The notes beneath the pieces were generated by a model. The model saw only the letters and a list, made by a program, of their open reading frames with translations. It ran no database searches and was not told the origin of the DNA. A stretch of 64,000 nucleotides of DNA from Aldrovandia affinis (Eukaryota; Chordata; Actinopteri; Notacanthiformes; Halosauridae): contig JAINUG010000395.1 in NCBI GenBank assembly GCA_029706075.1, positions 124,001-188,000 of the forward strand, given 5' to 3'. Below, one piece after another: positions 54,484-64,000 of this stretch. Positions within the stretch are counted from its first letter, which is position 1. Each line of letters starts with the position of its first letter. The position numbers and the translations under genes were made by a program.

Positions 54484-57316
54484 GGTTTGAAATCAACAGT
54501 AGCCCCAATATTATCCGACACCTGTAATGAACAGCTTTTACTTGTTACAAAGATCATGAAATCGGGAGTATCCACGCACTTTATATGTACACATGAAAGT
54601 GTACCGGAAATAAATTGCTCCGCTAAGAAATGGATTTGGATAGAAATGGTTAGATTTTACAAACTGAAATGTAGCACTCTCATAAGGAGGATTTCCATAG
54701 AAAGACACATTTTCTTAAATTGTGGCAGAGTATAAAATTAACTGGCCTATTTTAAGTTTCCAAACACTGAAATATTTTGCACACCAGCAGTGTCCTGAAT
54801 CATAATCCACTTATGGAATCCCCATGATTAACTGGGAAATAAAAAAACAATACAACATTACACACCTGCTATCACCCATATCCACATTACTCCAATTGCC
54901 CAGACAAATACAGAACATGCTCATAAACACACTTTGCCACTGCTGACAAGGATGCACATAAATAGTGGCATGAACCACCACTGATACTCTGTAAACTTTG
55001 TCCCTCCCAAGGGGATGGGCCCATGTTTTGTCCAATGGGAACAGCCTAATGACAGCTCCTGGGCATACTCTTGGTAAACACATTAGGAATGGAGCTTTTG
55101 CTTTAGACTTTTTATTTTTATTTTTTTACTCACAAATAATACAACTAACCAAACCGGAATAGCAAAAGCTTTTTCTATCCGGTCCGATTGCGGTAAACTG
55201 CATTGGTCTTGGACTGCATGGAAGAAGGTTCTGGGTGCAGGAACAGATGCACATGCATTTGTCTACATGAGCAGTCTACAGTACCATTAAATCGGTTTCA
55301 TCATGAGAACTGAATAAACCCTCTGGCTCTAATGTAGAGAACCTGTCATTTTGTGTGAACTTAAAACATCAATTACTGGATTCACTGGCAGCTTCTATTA
55401 GCTTATGTACATAGCTTAGATATGCATGTGCTGAGGTTTTCCATAATACATTTCTGTACAGTAGAGGGTCTTTCCTTTGTAAATACTGCATTTGACAGTA
55501 AATGAAATGTTTAAAAAAAAAAAAATCATAATAATCCCACTCTCCCATCCCCTGAAGAAAAACATGTCTGGCATATACAAATACAGAAAAACAATGTGAA
55601 GTTTATACTAACAGAATGTATGTTAAGGAGAGCTTCGAAAAACACAATCCCCCCCTTGTCAACTCAACTTTCATATTTTAAGCTCTGTTCTTACAGTATG
55701 CAGAAATCATTCAACACAGACAGCTGCCCACCTACCAGGTTCTTACATAGCTACAGCATGTATACTACTAAAAACAAAAGATTTGGTCTTTAAAAGTATT
55801 TATTTTTAATATTAATGAGTTAAAAAGAAAGGAAACCATTGACACGACTAAGTGCTGAGGAACATACAAAGTACCTTTTCGCATCAAAGGCCAAAAGAAA
55901 ATAGGGAATACTGAGTCATGGAGGACTCCACCATTTCATTAAAACAATCTTTGGAATAGGAGGGGAGGGGTGGGGTAAATTACAATATTAAGAAATATCT
56001 AATCACCCTAGATATTTCACCCTAAATTCACCCTAATGAAAATGGCATTAAATATAGCAGTCCTTTCCACTGGTAAAACTGTAACAAGGTACTATGCCAT
56101 GTCATGACCAAGCATATCTGGTGGAGGCCCGGCCTCCAATCCCACAGTTCCCATCATGGTGTAGAGGCAGCAGGAGTGCAGAGAGGTGGTCGCGCTGCTC
56201 CTGGGAACAACGGTGACCGCTGGCGGGCCTGGCTCTCAGCGAGGAGCTGGTTTGGGTGAGCCTCTGGCATCCGCACATTCCCTGAAAGCTGGTGCTGGAG
56301 ATGGCGCCCTGGGTCAGCAGTGGCTGGTATTAAGGGAACTGCAAATTTGGGACTTTTGGGTCACACAAATCGACTGTCAATGCTGTGCTGTGCCAGTGCG
56401 CCCATAGGTGTTAGAGAGAGAGAGACACTTGGGAGGAGCGAGCCAGAAAGTGAGGTTGCATTACAGTACAAAATTCTGGTCCAATCATGGTTTAGTAGAT
56501 TACGTGCGGATGTCACCTCATTTCCGAAGAGCTGATTCAATTTAATTCCATTAATCGTCCATTGTATTTTTCCTCATAAATAAATATGTATTTATAGACA
56601 AGATAAAAAAAACAAAAAAAAAAAACAGGAATCAAATAAAAAAAGTTAAAAACCCACGATAGCGGAACACCTGCAAGGCTCCCCAGGCTGTGTGGATATT
56701 TGTTGCCTGCTTGCATTTTTTCCGTCGGCCTGAAATTCCTCAGGGCTTGGAATGCATCATCAGCTTCAAGCAAAGAGCAGTACTCTTCCATTGTACCACT
56801 TCTTTGTGGTTGATATCTGGGGTCTTAAGACGTCTTCTATAGTCAAGAGGAGAAAATCGAGAAACTCAAATCAAAGGATCACTGCACACTTCAGATCCGG
56901 CCCAAATAAGCTTTCCTTTCATTTGGTTTTCTCACATTAAACATGTTTCAACTCATGAACACCTTTGACTCTAAACGAGTTAGCATGAAAACAAAATAAA
57001 AGACAATTTAGACCAACTCTAGATGACTTTATGCCGTTATATTTTGATTTGACTACCTCAGGTTAAGCTCGCACCTCTAACACATGGGAAGTGCAGAAAG
57101 ATGAAAAATAAAATGTTAGGATGCCTACAGTAAAGAAATGAAACATTCCACAATTTACATGACCCCTGCAAGCCATTCTTGTTCTTTTTGGTCTATTATT
57201 AATAAATAAGAAGCCACACATTCTCCAGCACTTAGCCAAGTGAGTATACTAATGTAATGCAAGATTTCTTTCTTGTTATGGGGGAGAACTCACTGTGGCC
57301 AGAATATTCCTCCACT
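54484..57316 (-). other. zdhhc15: Probable ZDHHC15 3' UTR and flanking DNA
   Basis: AT-rich, without recognised repeats, lying between the ZDHHC15 stop and the convergent UPRT end. The extent of the UTR is inferred only. Confidence 0.4.
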
Positions 57317-57360
57317 CTATGACTCAATCTCCACAGTGACTGAAGGGTCTCTTTCCACAC
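57317..57360 (-). CDS. zdhhc15: ZDHHC15 last coding exon
   Basis: [13 protein letters not shown] then TAG (57319-57317). Acceptor TTTCAG. Equivalent to the human C terminus LAVETET. Confidence 0.88.
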
Positions 57361-57780
57361 CTGAAACAAACATAAAATGTCATACAGTAGGATGAATACA
57401 CCCGATTCAAAAGCTTAGAAAGAAAATGTAAAAAAAAGTTGAAATGCACAGACTTTATCAAGGAAACAAGTACGCTTAAAAGGTCAACTGAAGTAGTTTC
57501 ACAGACTCAAGAAGCTTTGTTTTGAACCATCATTGAATTGCAATTTGTCTGCTGCAAAACAACCCATTAGTAATGATGCAGTCAAAATCAGCGGTTAAAT
57601 ATCTGCCCAGTAGAGGGCAGAAGAGCGCCATACAACATCAACAAAGATTGCCATTTGCGATTTAAAATAATTGATTAAACTTTTATTATATTTTAGTCTG
57701 TATAATAACATTTACTAACACTAACATAATATCTGATATACATATTTTGCAAGCAGATACTGATTTTTAAAATATATATT

Positions 57781-57814
<34 letters not shown>

Positions 57815-58193
57815 CAATTTTCATGCAAACAAACAGAAAGCACTGAAAACTGGATGTATCCTCAATGTCACCTTTTGCTTCCCAACAATATAACCATTGA
57901 GAGCACTGAAATGTTCCCAGTGTCGCTCTGAGAATATGATGGTTATTGCTAAATACATGACACAGCGCAGAGGTAACCGTTCATGTGAATTTCTCCATAC
58001 TCACAGGTGACTTTTGCCAGGTCCCTAACAAGTAATCAGACCCCTGGGTTCATTCCCAAAAGAGGAGAAAGGTGATATGCTTTCAACATACATTATAGAG
58101 GACAGCCGAAACCCAGCTGCACTATAGAATAAAATGTTTGTGCCATGCCAGTATGACATCCAACATATTGTTCCCCTATGGGTTTCATGGTTG

Positions 58194-58267
<74 letters not shown>

Positions 58268-61200
58268 TCCTCAAGTTAAATAAACTCTAGTGTGTGTGTG
58301 TGTGTGTGTGTAAGAATCAACCATTAAAGCCATAGAGGAACAATTTAATGCCTTAAAACATACATTTATGCCATCAGGTGTTGTGTAAAAAAACTTACAC
58401 CTCCAAAAATGTCAATATAATTTTTTTTCCCCATTTACCAACACAACCTGACCTGAGATGAGTGGTGGTGAGCCCTGCTGTCTGAATAACAAAAACATAA
58501 AAGAGCTAAACACAATGATCTCAGATCTGTGGGTCCCTGGAGTGCTGACATAGGCCAAGAATAAATCACTTTGTGCTGACCAGACTGTGACTAAGCACTG
58601 CCTGGAAGTGGGAAGTGCATCTCCATGGTTCTGATGACACTGGGGGACAAGGGGGAGAAGTCATTTCCCAAATATCGCTAGCAATCCAGTGACTAGATAC
58701 AAGTCCAGGAACATGATATAAGCCACATGCGTGGTGACGTCGTGAGACCAAACAGACAGCCCTTTGCTGTGCCCTTCTCCACAGCGCTACCAACAATTTG
58801 AGAGGAAATGGCGATTACAGCGAACAAGCTGTACACCACCCGCATGGGTGACATTTCCAAAGGGAATTGCAGCTGCAGGCTGCAGGCCATGAGGCCCCCG
58901 CATTGCACGCGGGCTCTCCCAATTTGCTGCAGATTCATATCCCGATCTCTTTGCTGACTTCAAGGGGCGGTGATGATGCGTTTCTTCTTTAAGTCGGGAA
59001 CTTCCTGATACCATATCCAGAAAAGTTATTCTGGTTTTTTTCCATACACATGTATATTGTGGGTTGATTAAATAAAGATGAAAAATAGATTTTCGAGTAA
59101 GCTTGCCCATTAACCGGTCTGACTTGCATGTGCAAACCCAAGGGCACTTGGGTCTGTTCTCTTCAAATGCTTGCAATGGTTTATCCCACATTTTACCTTT
59201 TTACATGCATACTGTACTGTAAAAACTGAAATGTGATATTCAGTTTTACTTTTTGTGTGATATGTGGTGAGCGTACTGGGGCGAATTGTCTTTCATGCAT
59301 CACAAAGGTGGGCGTTAAACATTGATGGTGGTTGAGGTGACTTCCAACCCCCCATTACTGTAAAGCCTTCTAGCCTTTGAGTATATAATAATGCAATCTA
59401 TTATTATTTATTTGAATGGCCTTAGCTTCCCCTGGCCAGCAGTCTCCACTCACCCAAGCTCTCCTCTTCTGATCCACCATCCTCTTCCCACTGCCCCTCG
59501 CTGGCTAATAGGGGATTCCGAGATTCGTTCTGGCTCCGCATGGGGAAGAAGTGGCCATCGCCCAGGCTGGTAAAAGAAAAATGCAGGCCTCTCTGTCAGC
59601 CTGTGCTGTTGACTTTTCCTGAGGAAACGGCCAGCACCTGATACAGCAAGAACTGGAACCAGGCTGGGTCATTACTAGGGTTGGGCCGTTTTCCTGTCAC
59701 ACCGTACACCGTGATTTGAGCTTGCAATATCGGTGTCATTTTCAAAACCGTCAGGCCTCCATTATGCTCGAACTGTCCAAATAAGAGTGCCGCTGTAATG
59801 ATTAGAACATCATGTGACTAACATTGTGAGTGAGGTGAGGTGGCTAGTGCCAGCTGAATTGACAGCTGAAGCTGGATGGTAGTAGTTTGTCTTTTCATTA
59901 GTTAGCTGGCTAGATAACTAAAAAGTTAGCTATTAGTCGCTTTTTGTGAACGTTAGCCAGCTGGTGAACAGCTAACATTAGCAACATACAGTTATAGCTG
60001 ATTATAACACTGGTTGGCTATGGTTAACGACCTTGTCCTTGTTCGTGTGGAGACAATTACACTGACACGTTAGACTGGATACCTAAAACTTTAGTTAACA
60101 GGTCAGTTTCTGCTGGTTTGACAGCTGGGTGATAGTAGTCGGTAATAACATTAGCTACAAGCATCTGCTCTAGTAGCAACATTAGCTATAAGCAATTGGT
60201 AGCTAGTCAGTTAGAAATGCATCATCTCAATTACAGTAAAGCATTTCACATTTAGTATTATTATTTGTATTCTTTTGTGTGGCGATGCTAAAGATCATTT
60301 GGCAGTCATCGAAACCACCGCTACAAACACACAGCACAATGCCGTACTTGCGGTGACGAATCGGACAACCCCGATTAACATACCTCGTGAACACGGGGAT
60401 GAACCAGAGCTTCCTCTCCTCCCCGAACACCTGCTGCAGGTTCCTACGGAACCCGACGTTGAAGCCATTCTTGTCAGGGCCGCCCTGGAACATGGGTGCA
60501 GAGAAGGCCTCTGGAAAAGATGGAAACATGGGACGGGCTCGAATGAGATAAGACATAAAAGCCATATACAGACGTCACAGTCTGTATACTTTATGCTGAA
60601 GGTTCTGTCCCAGCACAGCTGTACCAAACGTTCTGAAACGGGAACTCCTTAGGGTCCACAATAGAAATAAGGACTCGTATTCCTTAGGGTATACATTTTA
60701 AATGGGCACTGGTAGTCCTTAAGATATACAGTTTAAATAGTGACCGCAACTCCTAAGGTTCACCAACTGAAATAGACACTGTACTTCCTTAGGCCGTACT
60801 AGAAAGGAACAGAGACCACACTGTCTCATTAGGGATAAAACAGCTCCTGGCGATACAGTTAATCGCTTGTCACATGACACTCCAGAAGGGATAAACAGAC
60901 AGACATTATGTGATAAAAGGGAGGTGGATAGGTTATTGAAAGATAAACGAATGTGCTCTCCCTAGGTGCACTGTGGTGATATCGGGGTACTGTATCTTTT
61001 CCCTAATCCCCGTTCGGAACTAGGTGAGTGACGCAACTGTGCTGCTGATGGAAAACTGAGCCGATTCCAGTCCATCTCTAATGATGATAATCTAAGGCAC
61101 TTCCCAGGAAGCCGTTCAATGCTGATGGGTATCGCACCGCACTATCAGGACGCTGATCGCTCAAGGGTAGAAACATCAGGGCGTCAGCGTTTGCCATTCA

Positions 61201-63734
61201 AACACACAGAACAGAACGAATTGAATGACGCAGGTCCCAATTGGCATCCACGTGTAAACCGTAATGTTTAGCATTACCACTGATACTGTATGTGATTTTC
61301 AAAGAATAACAGCTTAGTTAGTACAAATAAGCCCCTAGTCAGGCATTACTATTTCTGATAGAAAACAAGCAGAAGCACTATATACTTCAGCGAGTGAACT
61401 GCCCTTACCCAGAGTAGACCTGTTCTTGGACACCAGCCAGCAATGGTACGCGAAGAGGAACATGAGACTGACAAAGAACATGAGCGCCACAAACATCAGG
61501 AAGAGAACATGGAACTTGGCAGGGCCATTCTGTAGATCCCCCTGTGGGACACAGGAGAGAAAAAGAGAGGAAAGGAGAGACAAAAATGGAAAAGGGAAAG
61601 GCAGGGGAAGAGAGACAAAGTGAGGGGAGGGGAGAGACAAAACCCCCAAGAATTAAGTAAGCTCTACACACTTTAAATGTTGAACGTAGAAAAAAGTGAA
61701 CACAAGACTTTATCGACATCAACCTTTAACGTAGAAAAAGGTCAAAGTACGATTCCCTCCATTTTTGACTTATTTACGAAAGGGAGAGAGGGGAGAAAGC
61801 AAGGGATTGGAGTGAGAACATGACGACACAGAATGTGGCATCATCTCTCCATCATCTCCTCACACACACCGTGGCCTTCCCCTAAACCCTTCGGCGGGGG
61901 AAAGCCCGCAAACTGCCCTGCGATTCCTCAGGGAATGGACTGTGGAACAAGCAGAACTCACCACCCAGAACTTGATGAAATACTGACAGACGGTGGCGGC
62001 AATGAAGACGCAGTACAGCATGGAGTACACCAGGAAGAGCAGGAAGAACTTGTAGTTGGAGAAACCTACGCAGTTGTTCACCCTGGGGATGAGAGAGCCG
62101 CTCAGCTTCATGGGAAGAAATCTCAGTCCTGCACTCAAGCGAAGGCTTACTCTAAACCAGCTGCTGTCTCTTAGACAGCGATGTGTACAACTGGGCTGAG
62201 GGTCCATGATCCATCCAATGTGAGATAAAAAATATATATATATACATATATATTATATATATTTAAAAAAATCATGAACACCTACCACGGGCAATGATGA
62301 TCCATTTTCAAGACACACCTGCAATAAAGCAAAAAAACACAACTTCACCAAGAGGATTTGTTAGCGTAAATGCTTATTTTGTGCATCTTTTCTTGAGTTT
62401 CAGTACAATCGGCTTAATGATTTATTTCCTCTCCACCTCAGCTGATTTGTGCTGAGTTATCTGGTGCAAAATGGCATTGTAAAGGACTTTGAGATCATAA
62501 ACGGTGCCGAATAAACACAATCAAATGTAATTGTGTATCATTCCCTGCGACTCTGATTCAGCAGGGACACTGCATTCACTGAGGTCTGTGCAAATGTAGA
62601 GTGCAGCAGTGCTTCACATTGGCTTTGGTGCCACTGAACAAACCACACGCCCAGCTAAAATTGTGTTCTTCAAAAACACATTTCCAATCAAGCAAGCTCA
62701 CCCCCAAAAAATCCACACATTGTTCATGTTTGTGGGAAATCAGAGCATGCAGCAAGCTTAAAAAAAAAACCTTTAAAAAAACGCCACGCTGCAGTAGGAC
62801 AAGTCCGTCCCAAGGACTGACTTTACCAGTAGGGCACCAAAAAGACAGAGTGAACAGGCACAGGGAACAAGAGGCCCATTATTAATTGAGCGATCATGTG
62901 ATGAAGGGCTTCCTGTGATCTTCTGTTCACGGCTCTCAGAGTGTCTGTGGTCCTGCGCTGAAATCTCCCGATGTCACCAGCACTCGATTAAAGAGAAACT
63001 GAAACCTTAAGGAGGTGGAAATAAATGACAAAGCACTGCTGTTCCTAATTACGGCTATCTAGTTTGCTGGTGTCTTAGGAAACAAGTGAATTAAACAAGT
63101 GAATTAAACCCCCACGGCCATAAACACAGTTATTCCCACTGGACTATCGACATGAATGACATTGAAATGAAATAATACTGACTTTTCAAAAGTTTTCATA
63201 AAAGGGCTCTCCAACTTTGAAACGGTGGATAATTAAGAATTTAAAATGCAGAAACATACACCCTGAGTAATGAGGCATTGGTCATTGGAAGAAACAAATC
63301 TGAGAAATTATGTGAAGAGAAGTTATGTGAAGGTCGACAACTTTTATACACTCCAGCCCCACTTCCTTCTCTGGACGCTACATGAACTAACCCCTCCCCA
63401 CGCACACACGCATAATAATACAGACTGGACTCAACCTACAATCACCCAACACAGATTTATCAGACAGTCCTGCGTGCCTGGCATGAACACCCCCCCGATT
63501 CGCTCCAGTTAAAATGTTGCATTCCTGCCCAACTGCACCTTCTAATTACCGAATGTACCCACATATCCGCTTTCCAGGCCCCCTTTCCGGGTGGAGGGCA
63601 GCTGAGAAGGGAGCTGGCGAGCGAGGGAGCGAGAGAGGAAGGACTCACGTTTCGCAGACGGAGCAGTGGTGGCAGCGCTACACCATCCGGCTCATTATCA
63701 CCTGGCACTCTCGATCGCAGAGGCCCGGGCCTCG
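57317..63734 (-). CDS. zdhhc15: ZDHHC15 palmitoyltransferase, 3' coding exons (partial)
   Basis: Exons in order: 63649-63734 (interrupted), 62286-62318, 61962-62082, 61409-61541, 60384-60510, 59454-59566, 57317-57360. The product is a four-helix membrane enzyme that S-acylates cysteines on cytosolic faces of Golgi/endosomal membranes. Visible are [10 protein letters not shown], the catalytic [35 protein letters not shown] (helix 3), [20 protein letters not shown] (helix 4), the TTxE-like STLEAF, a C-terminal NPLL motif typical of the family, and a short acidic tail ending [27 protein letters not shown] identifies ZDHHC15 rather than ZDHHC2, and the synteny agrees. The 5' exons lie beyond the right edge. 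The first exon listed carries an in-frame stop; all others are intact. Confidence 0.93.
57607..57620 (+). promoter_or_regulatory. CTCF-consensus motif in the last ZDHHC15 intron
   Basis: ccagtagagggcag fits CCASYAGRKGGCRS at all positions. Not within any repeat I recognise. Binding is inferred. Confidence 0.45.
57779..57812. repeat. AAT microsatellite
   Basis: About ten ATA/AAT units in the last ZDHHC15 intron. Confidence 0.95.
58195..58266. repeat. AC microsatellite, with a GT run nearby
   Basis: About 35 CA units, followed 25 bases later by (GT)n at 58291-58312. The two runs are complementary and could form a cruciform. The rest of the intron 57361-59453 shows nothing else recognised. Confidence 0.97.
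59454..59566 (-). CDS. zdhhc15: ZDHHC15 exon encoding the NPLL region
   Basis: [37 protein letters not shown]. Acceptor TTACCAG, donor GTGAGT. Clearly homologous to human ZDHHC15. Confidence 0.93.
59567..60383. other. ZDHHC15 intron with possible repeat
   Basis: From 59676 the sequence ctagggttgggccgttttcc looks like a fish hAT-type MITE end, followed by gttagc/ctagc-rich DNA to about 60200. No matching end was found. Confidence 0.4.
60384..60510 (-). CDS. zdhhc15: ZDHHC15 exon, EAF to VFT
   Basis: [40 protein letters not shown] then T. Together with the preceding exon it completes STLEAF (the TTxE-like motif). Acceptor TTTCCAG, donor GTATGT. Confidence 0.95.
60511..61408. other. ZDHHC15 intron, unassigned
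   Basis: About 0.9 kb with a loose series of ccttaggg/taaatag phrases near 60650-60800 and no recognised repeat. Confidence 0.5.
61409..61541 (-). CDS. zdhhc15: ZDHHC15 exon with helix 4
   Basis: [44 protein letters not shown]. Acceptor TCCCACAG, donor GTAAGG. Confidence 0.95.
61962..62082 (-). CDS. zdhhc15: ZDHHC15 exon after the DHHC motif, helix 3
   Basis: [44 protein letters not shown] is the last zinc-coordinating Cys region of the DHHC domain. Acceptor TCCCCAG, donor GTGAGT. Confidence 0.96.
62286..62318 (-). CDS. zdhhc15: ZDHHC15 micro-exon with the catalytic DHHC
   Basis: 33 bases between TATTGCAG and GTAGGT encode [10 protein letters not shown], with the Trp codon split to the next exon. 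DHHC is the active-site motif, its Cys carrying the acyl intermediate. Too short to appear as an open frame by itself. Confidence 0.95.
62319..63648. other. ZDHHC15 intron, unassigned
   Basis: About 1.3 kb without recognised repeats or exons. Confidence 0.55.
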
Positions 63735-63840
63735 CTGGAAACATGACAGGGTGGTCAGCTGCCAGCGGCAGGCTACGCCATCCGCCGCTCATCACTCATC
63801 CCCCACTCACTCTCTGCGCTCACGAAGGAGGCCCGGGCCT
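63630..63840. repeat. Imperfect local duplication around the ZDHHC15 exon
   Basis: On the reverse strand gaggcccgggcctc occurs twice, about 107 bases apart, and is followed by gatgagcggcggatggcgta (first unit) and gataatgagccggatggtgt (second unit, in the exon), each running into a tgcc. The unit is about 105 bases and diverged. Confidence 0.6.
63649..63734 (-). CDS. zdhhc15: ZDHHC15 cysteine-rich exon with in-frame TAG
   Basis: From a TTTCCAG acceptor, phase 0 codons read [21 protein letters not shown], then [10 protein letters not shown] and a GTGAGT donor whose phase fits the DHHC exon. The family sequence here is CDRC(H/Q)(L/V)[12 protein letters not shown]. So extra bases interrupt CDR-C and IKPD, and the added stop falls right before RCHHC. 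The total excess, about 12 bases, keeps the frame. It is either a damaged exon, an assembly error, or a shorter exon using the AG of that TAG (63678-63677) as acceptor. Confidence 0.6.
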
Positions 63841-63868
63841 CAGCTCTCAACACACATGACATGTGAGC

Positions 63869-63874
63869 ACGCAC

Positions 63875-63929
<55 letters not shown>
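63869..63929. repeat. AC microsatellite
   Basis: About 28 CA units, running directly into the terminal repeat of a Tc1-like MITE. Confidence 0.96.
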
Positions 63930-63932
<3 letters not shown>

Positions 63933-64000
63933 AACAGGCAAAATAAAGGAAACACTTGAGTAAATGAAGGGGGTTCTGGGGTGCATTTTCCTGGCATGGT
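63927..64000. mobile_element. Non-autonomous Tc1/mariner-like element, third copy, cut by the window edge
   Basis: It begins acaggtaacaggcaaaataa then aggaaacacttgagtaaatg, the same terminus as 1820-2340. The rest is outside the window. Confidence 0.75.

Noticed and set aside
63514-63963. 149-codon plus-strand frame at the right edge
   Set aside because: It crosses the ZDHHC15 exon in antisense and runs into the AC microsatellite.

Overview
This is a stretch of a ray-finned fish nuclear genome, probably a teleost. Genes have many short exons with GT-AG introns. The intron filler is typical of fish: L2-type LINEs, Tc1/mariner elements, hAT MITEs, tRNA-headed SINEs sharing an L2-like tail, a 5S rRNA-derived SINE, and long AC microsatellites. 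I cannot name the species. Three conserved genes lie in the order and orientation known from vertebrate Xq13-type synteny: ABCB7 (minus), UPRT (plus), ZDHHC15 (minus).

Layout. Positions 380-43760 (minus) carry the first 11 coding exons of ABCB7, the mitochondrial ABC half-transporter of iron-sulfur cluster biogenesis. They run from the start codon to the middle of the Walker A motif, and the rest lies beyond the left edge. The exons join in frame throughout (505 complete codons). Intron 1 (29379-43607) is about 14.2 kb and is full of repeats: an L2 copy split by a solo LTR, a second near-identical solo LTR in the opposite orientation, a CR1/Rex-like LINE, a hAT transposase remnant, and a long inverted repeat with a MITE in one arm. 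Intron 6 (8378-16128) holds the longest L2 copy and two abutting Tc1 elements.

Positions 43761-47474 separate the divergent ABCB7 and UPRT genes. UPRT (47475-53625) is complete: seven coding exons encoding 273 residues. A perfect CRE and a ZNF143-like element lie upstream of it. ZDHHC15 (minus) enters from the right edge. Its DHHC exon and all downstream coding exons, to the stop at 57317, are intact. The preceding cysteine-rich exon (63649-63734) is odd: it has extra bases and an in-frame TAG, inside a local imperfect duplication. UPRT and ZDHHC15 converge, with 3' ends around 54.0-54.5 kb.

The three genes share no pathway. ABCB7 serves iron-sulfur export from mitochondria, vertebrate UPRT is a probably non-catalytic relative of uracil phosphoribosyltransferase, and ZDHHC15 is a Golgi/endosomal palmitoyltransferase. 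I found no CRISPR array, operon, defence island or other new multi-gene system. The interest lies in repeat architecture (nested insertions, foldbacks, target duplications), possible CTCF-type motifs, and the damaged ZDHHC15 exon. All alignments were made by eye.
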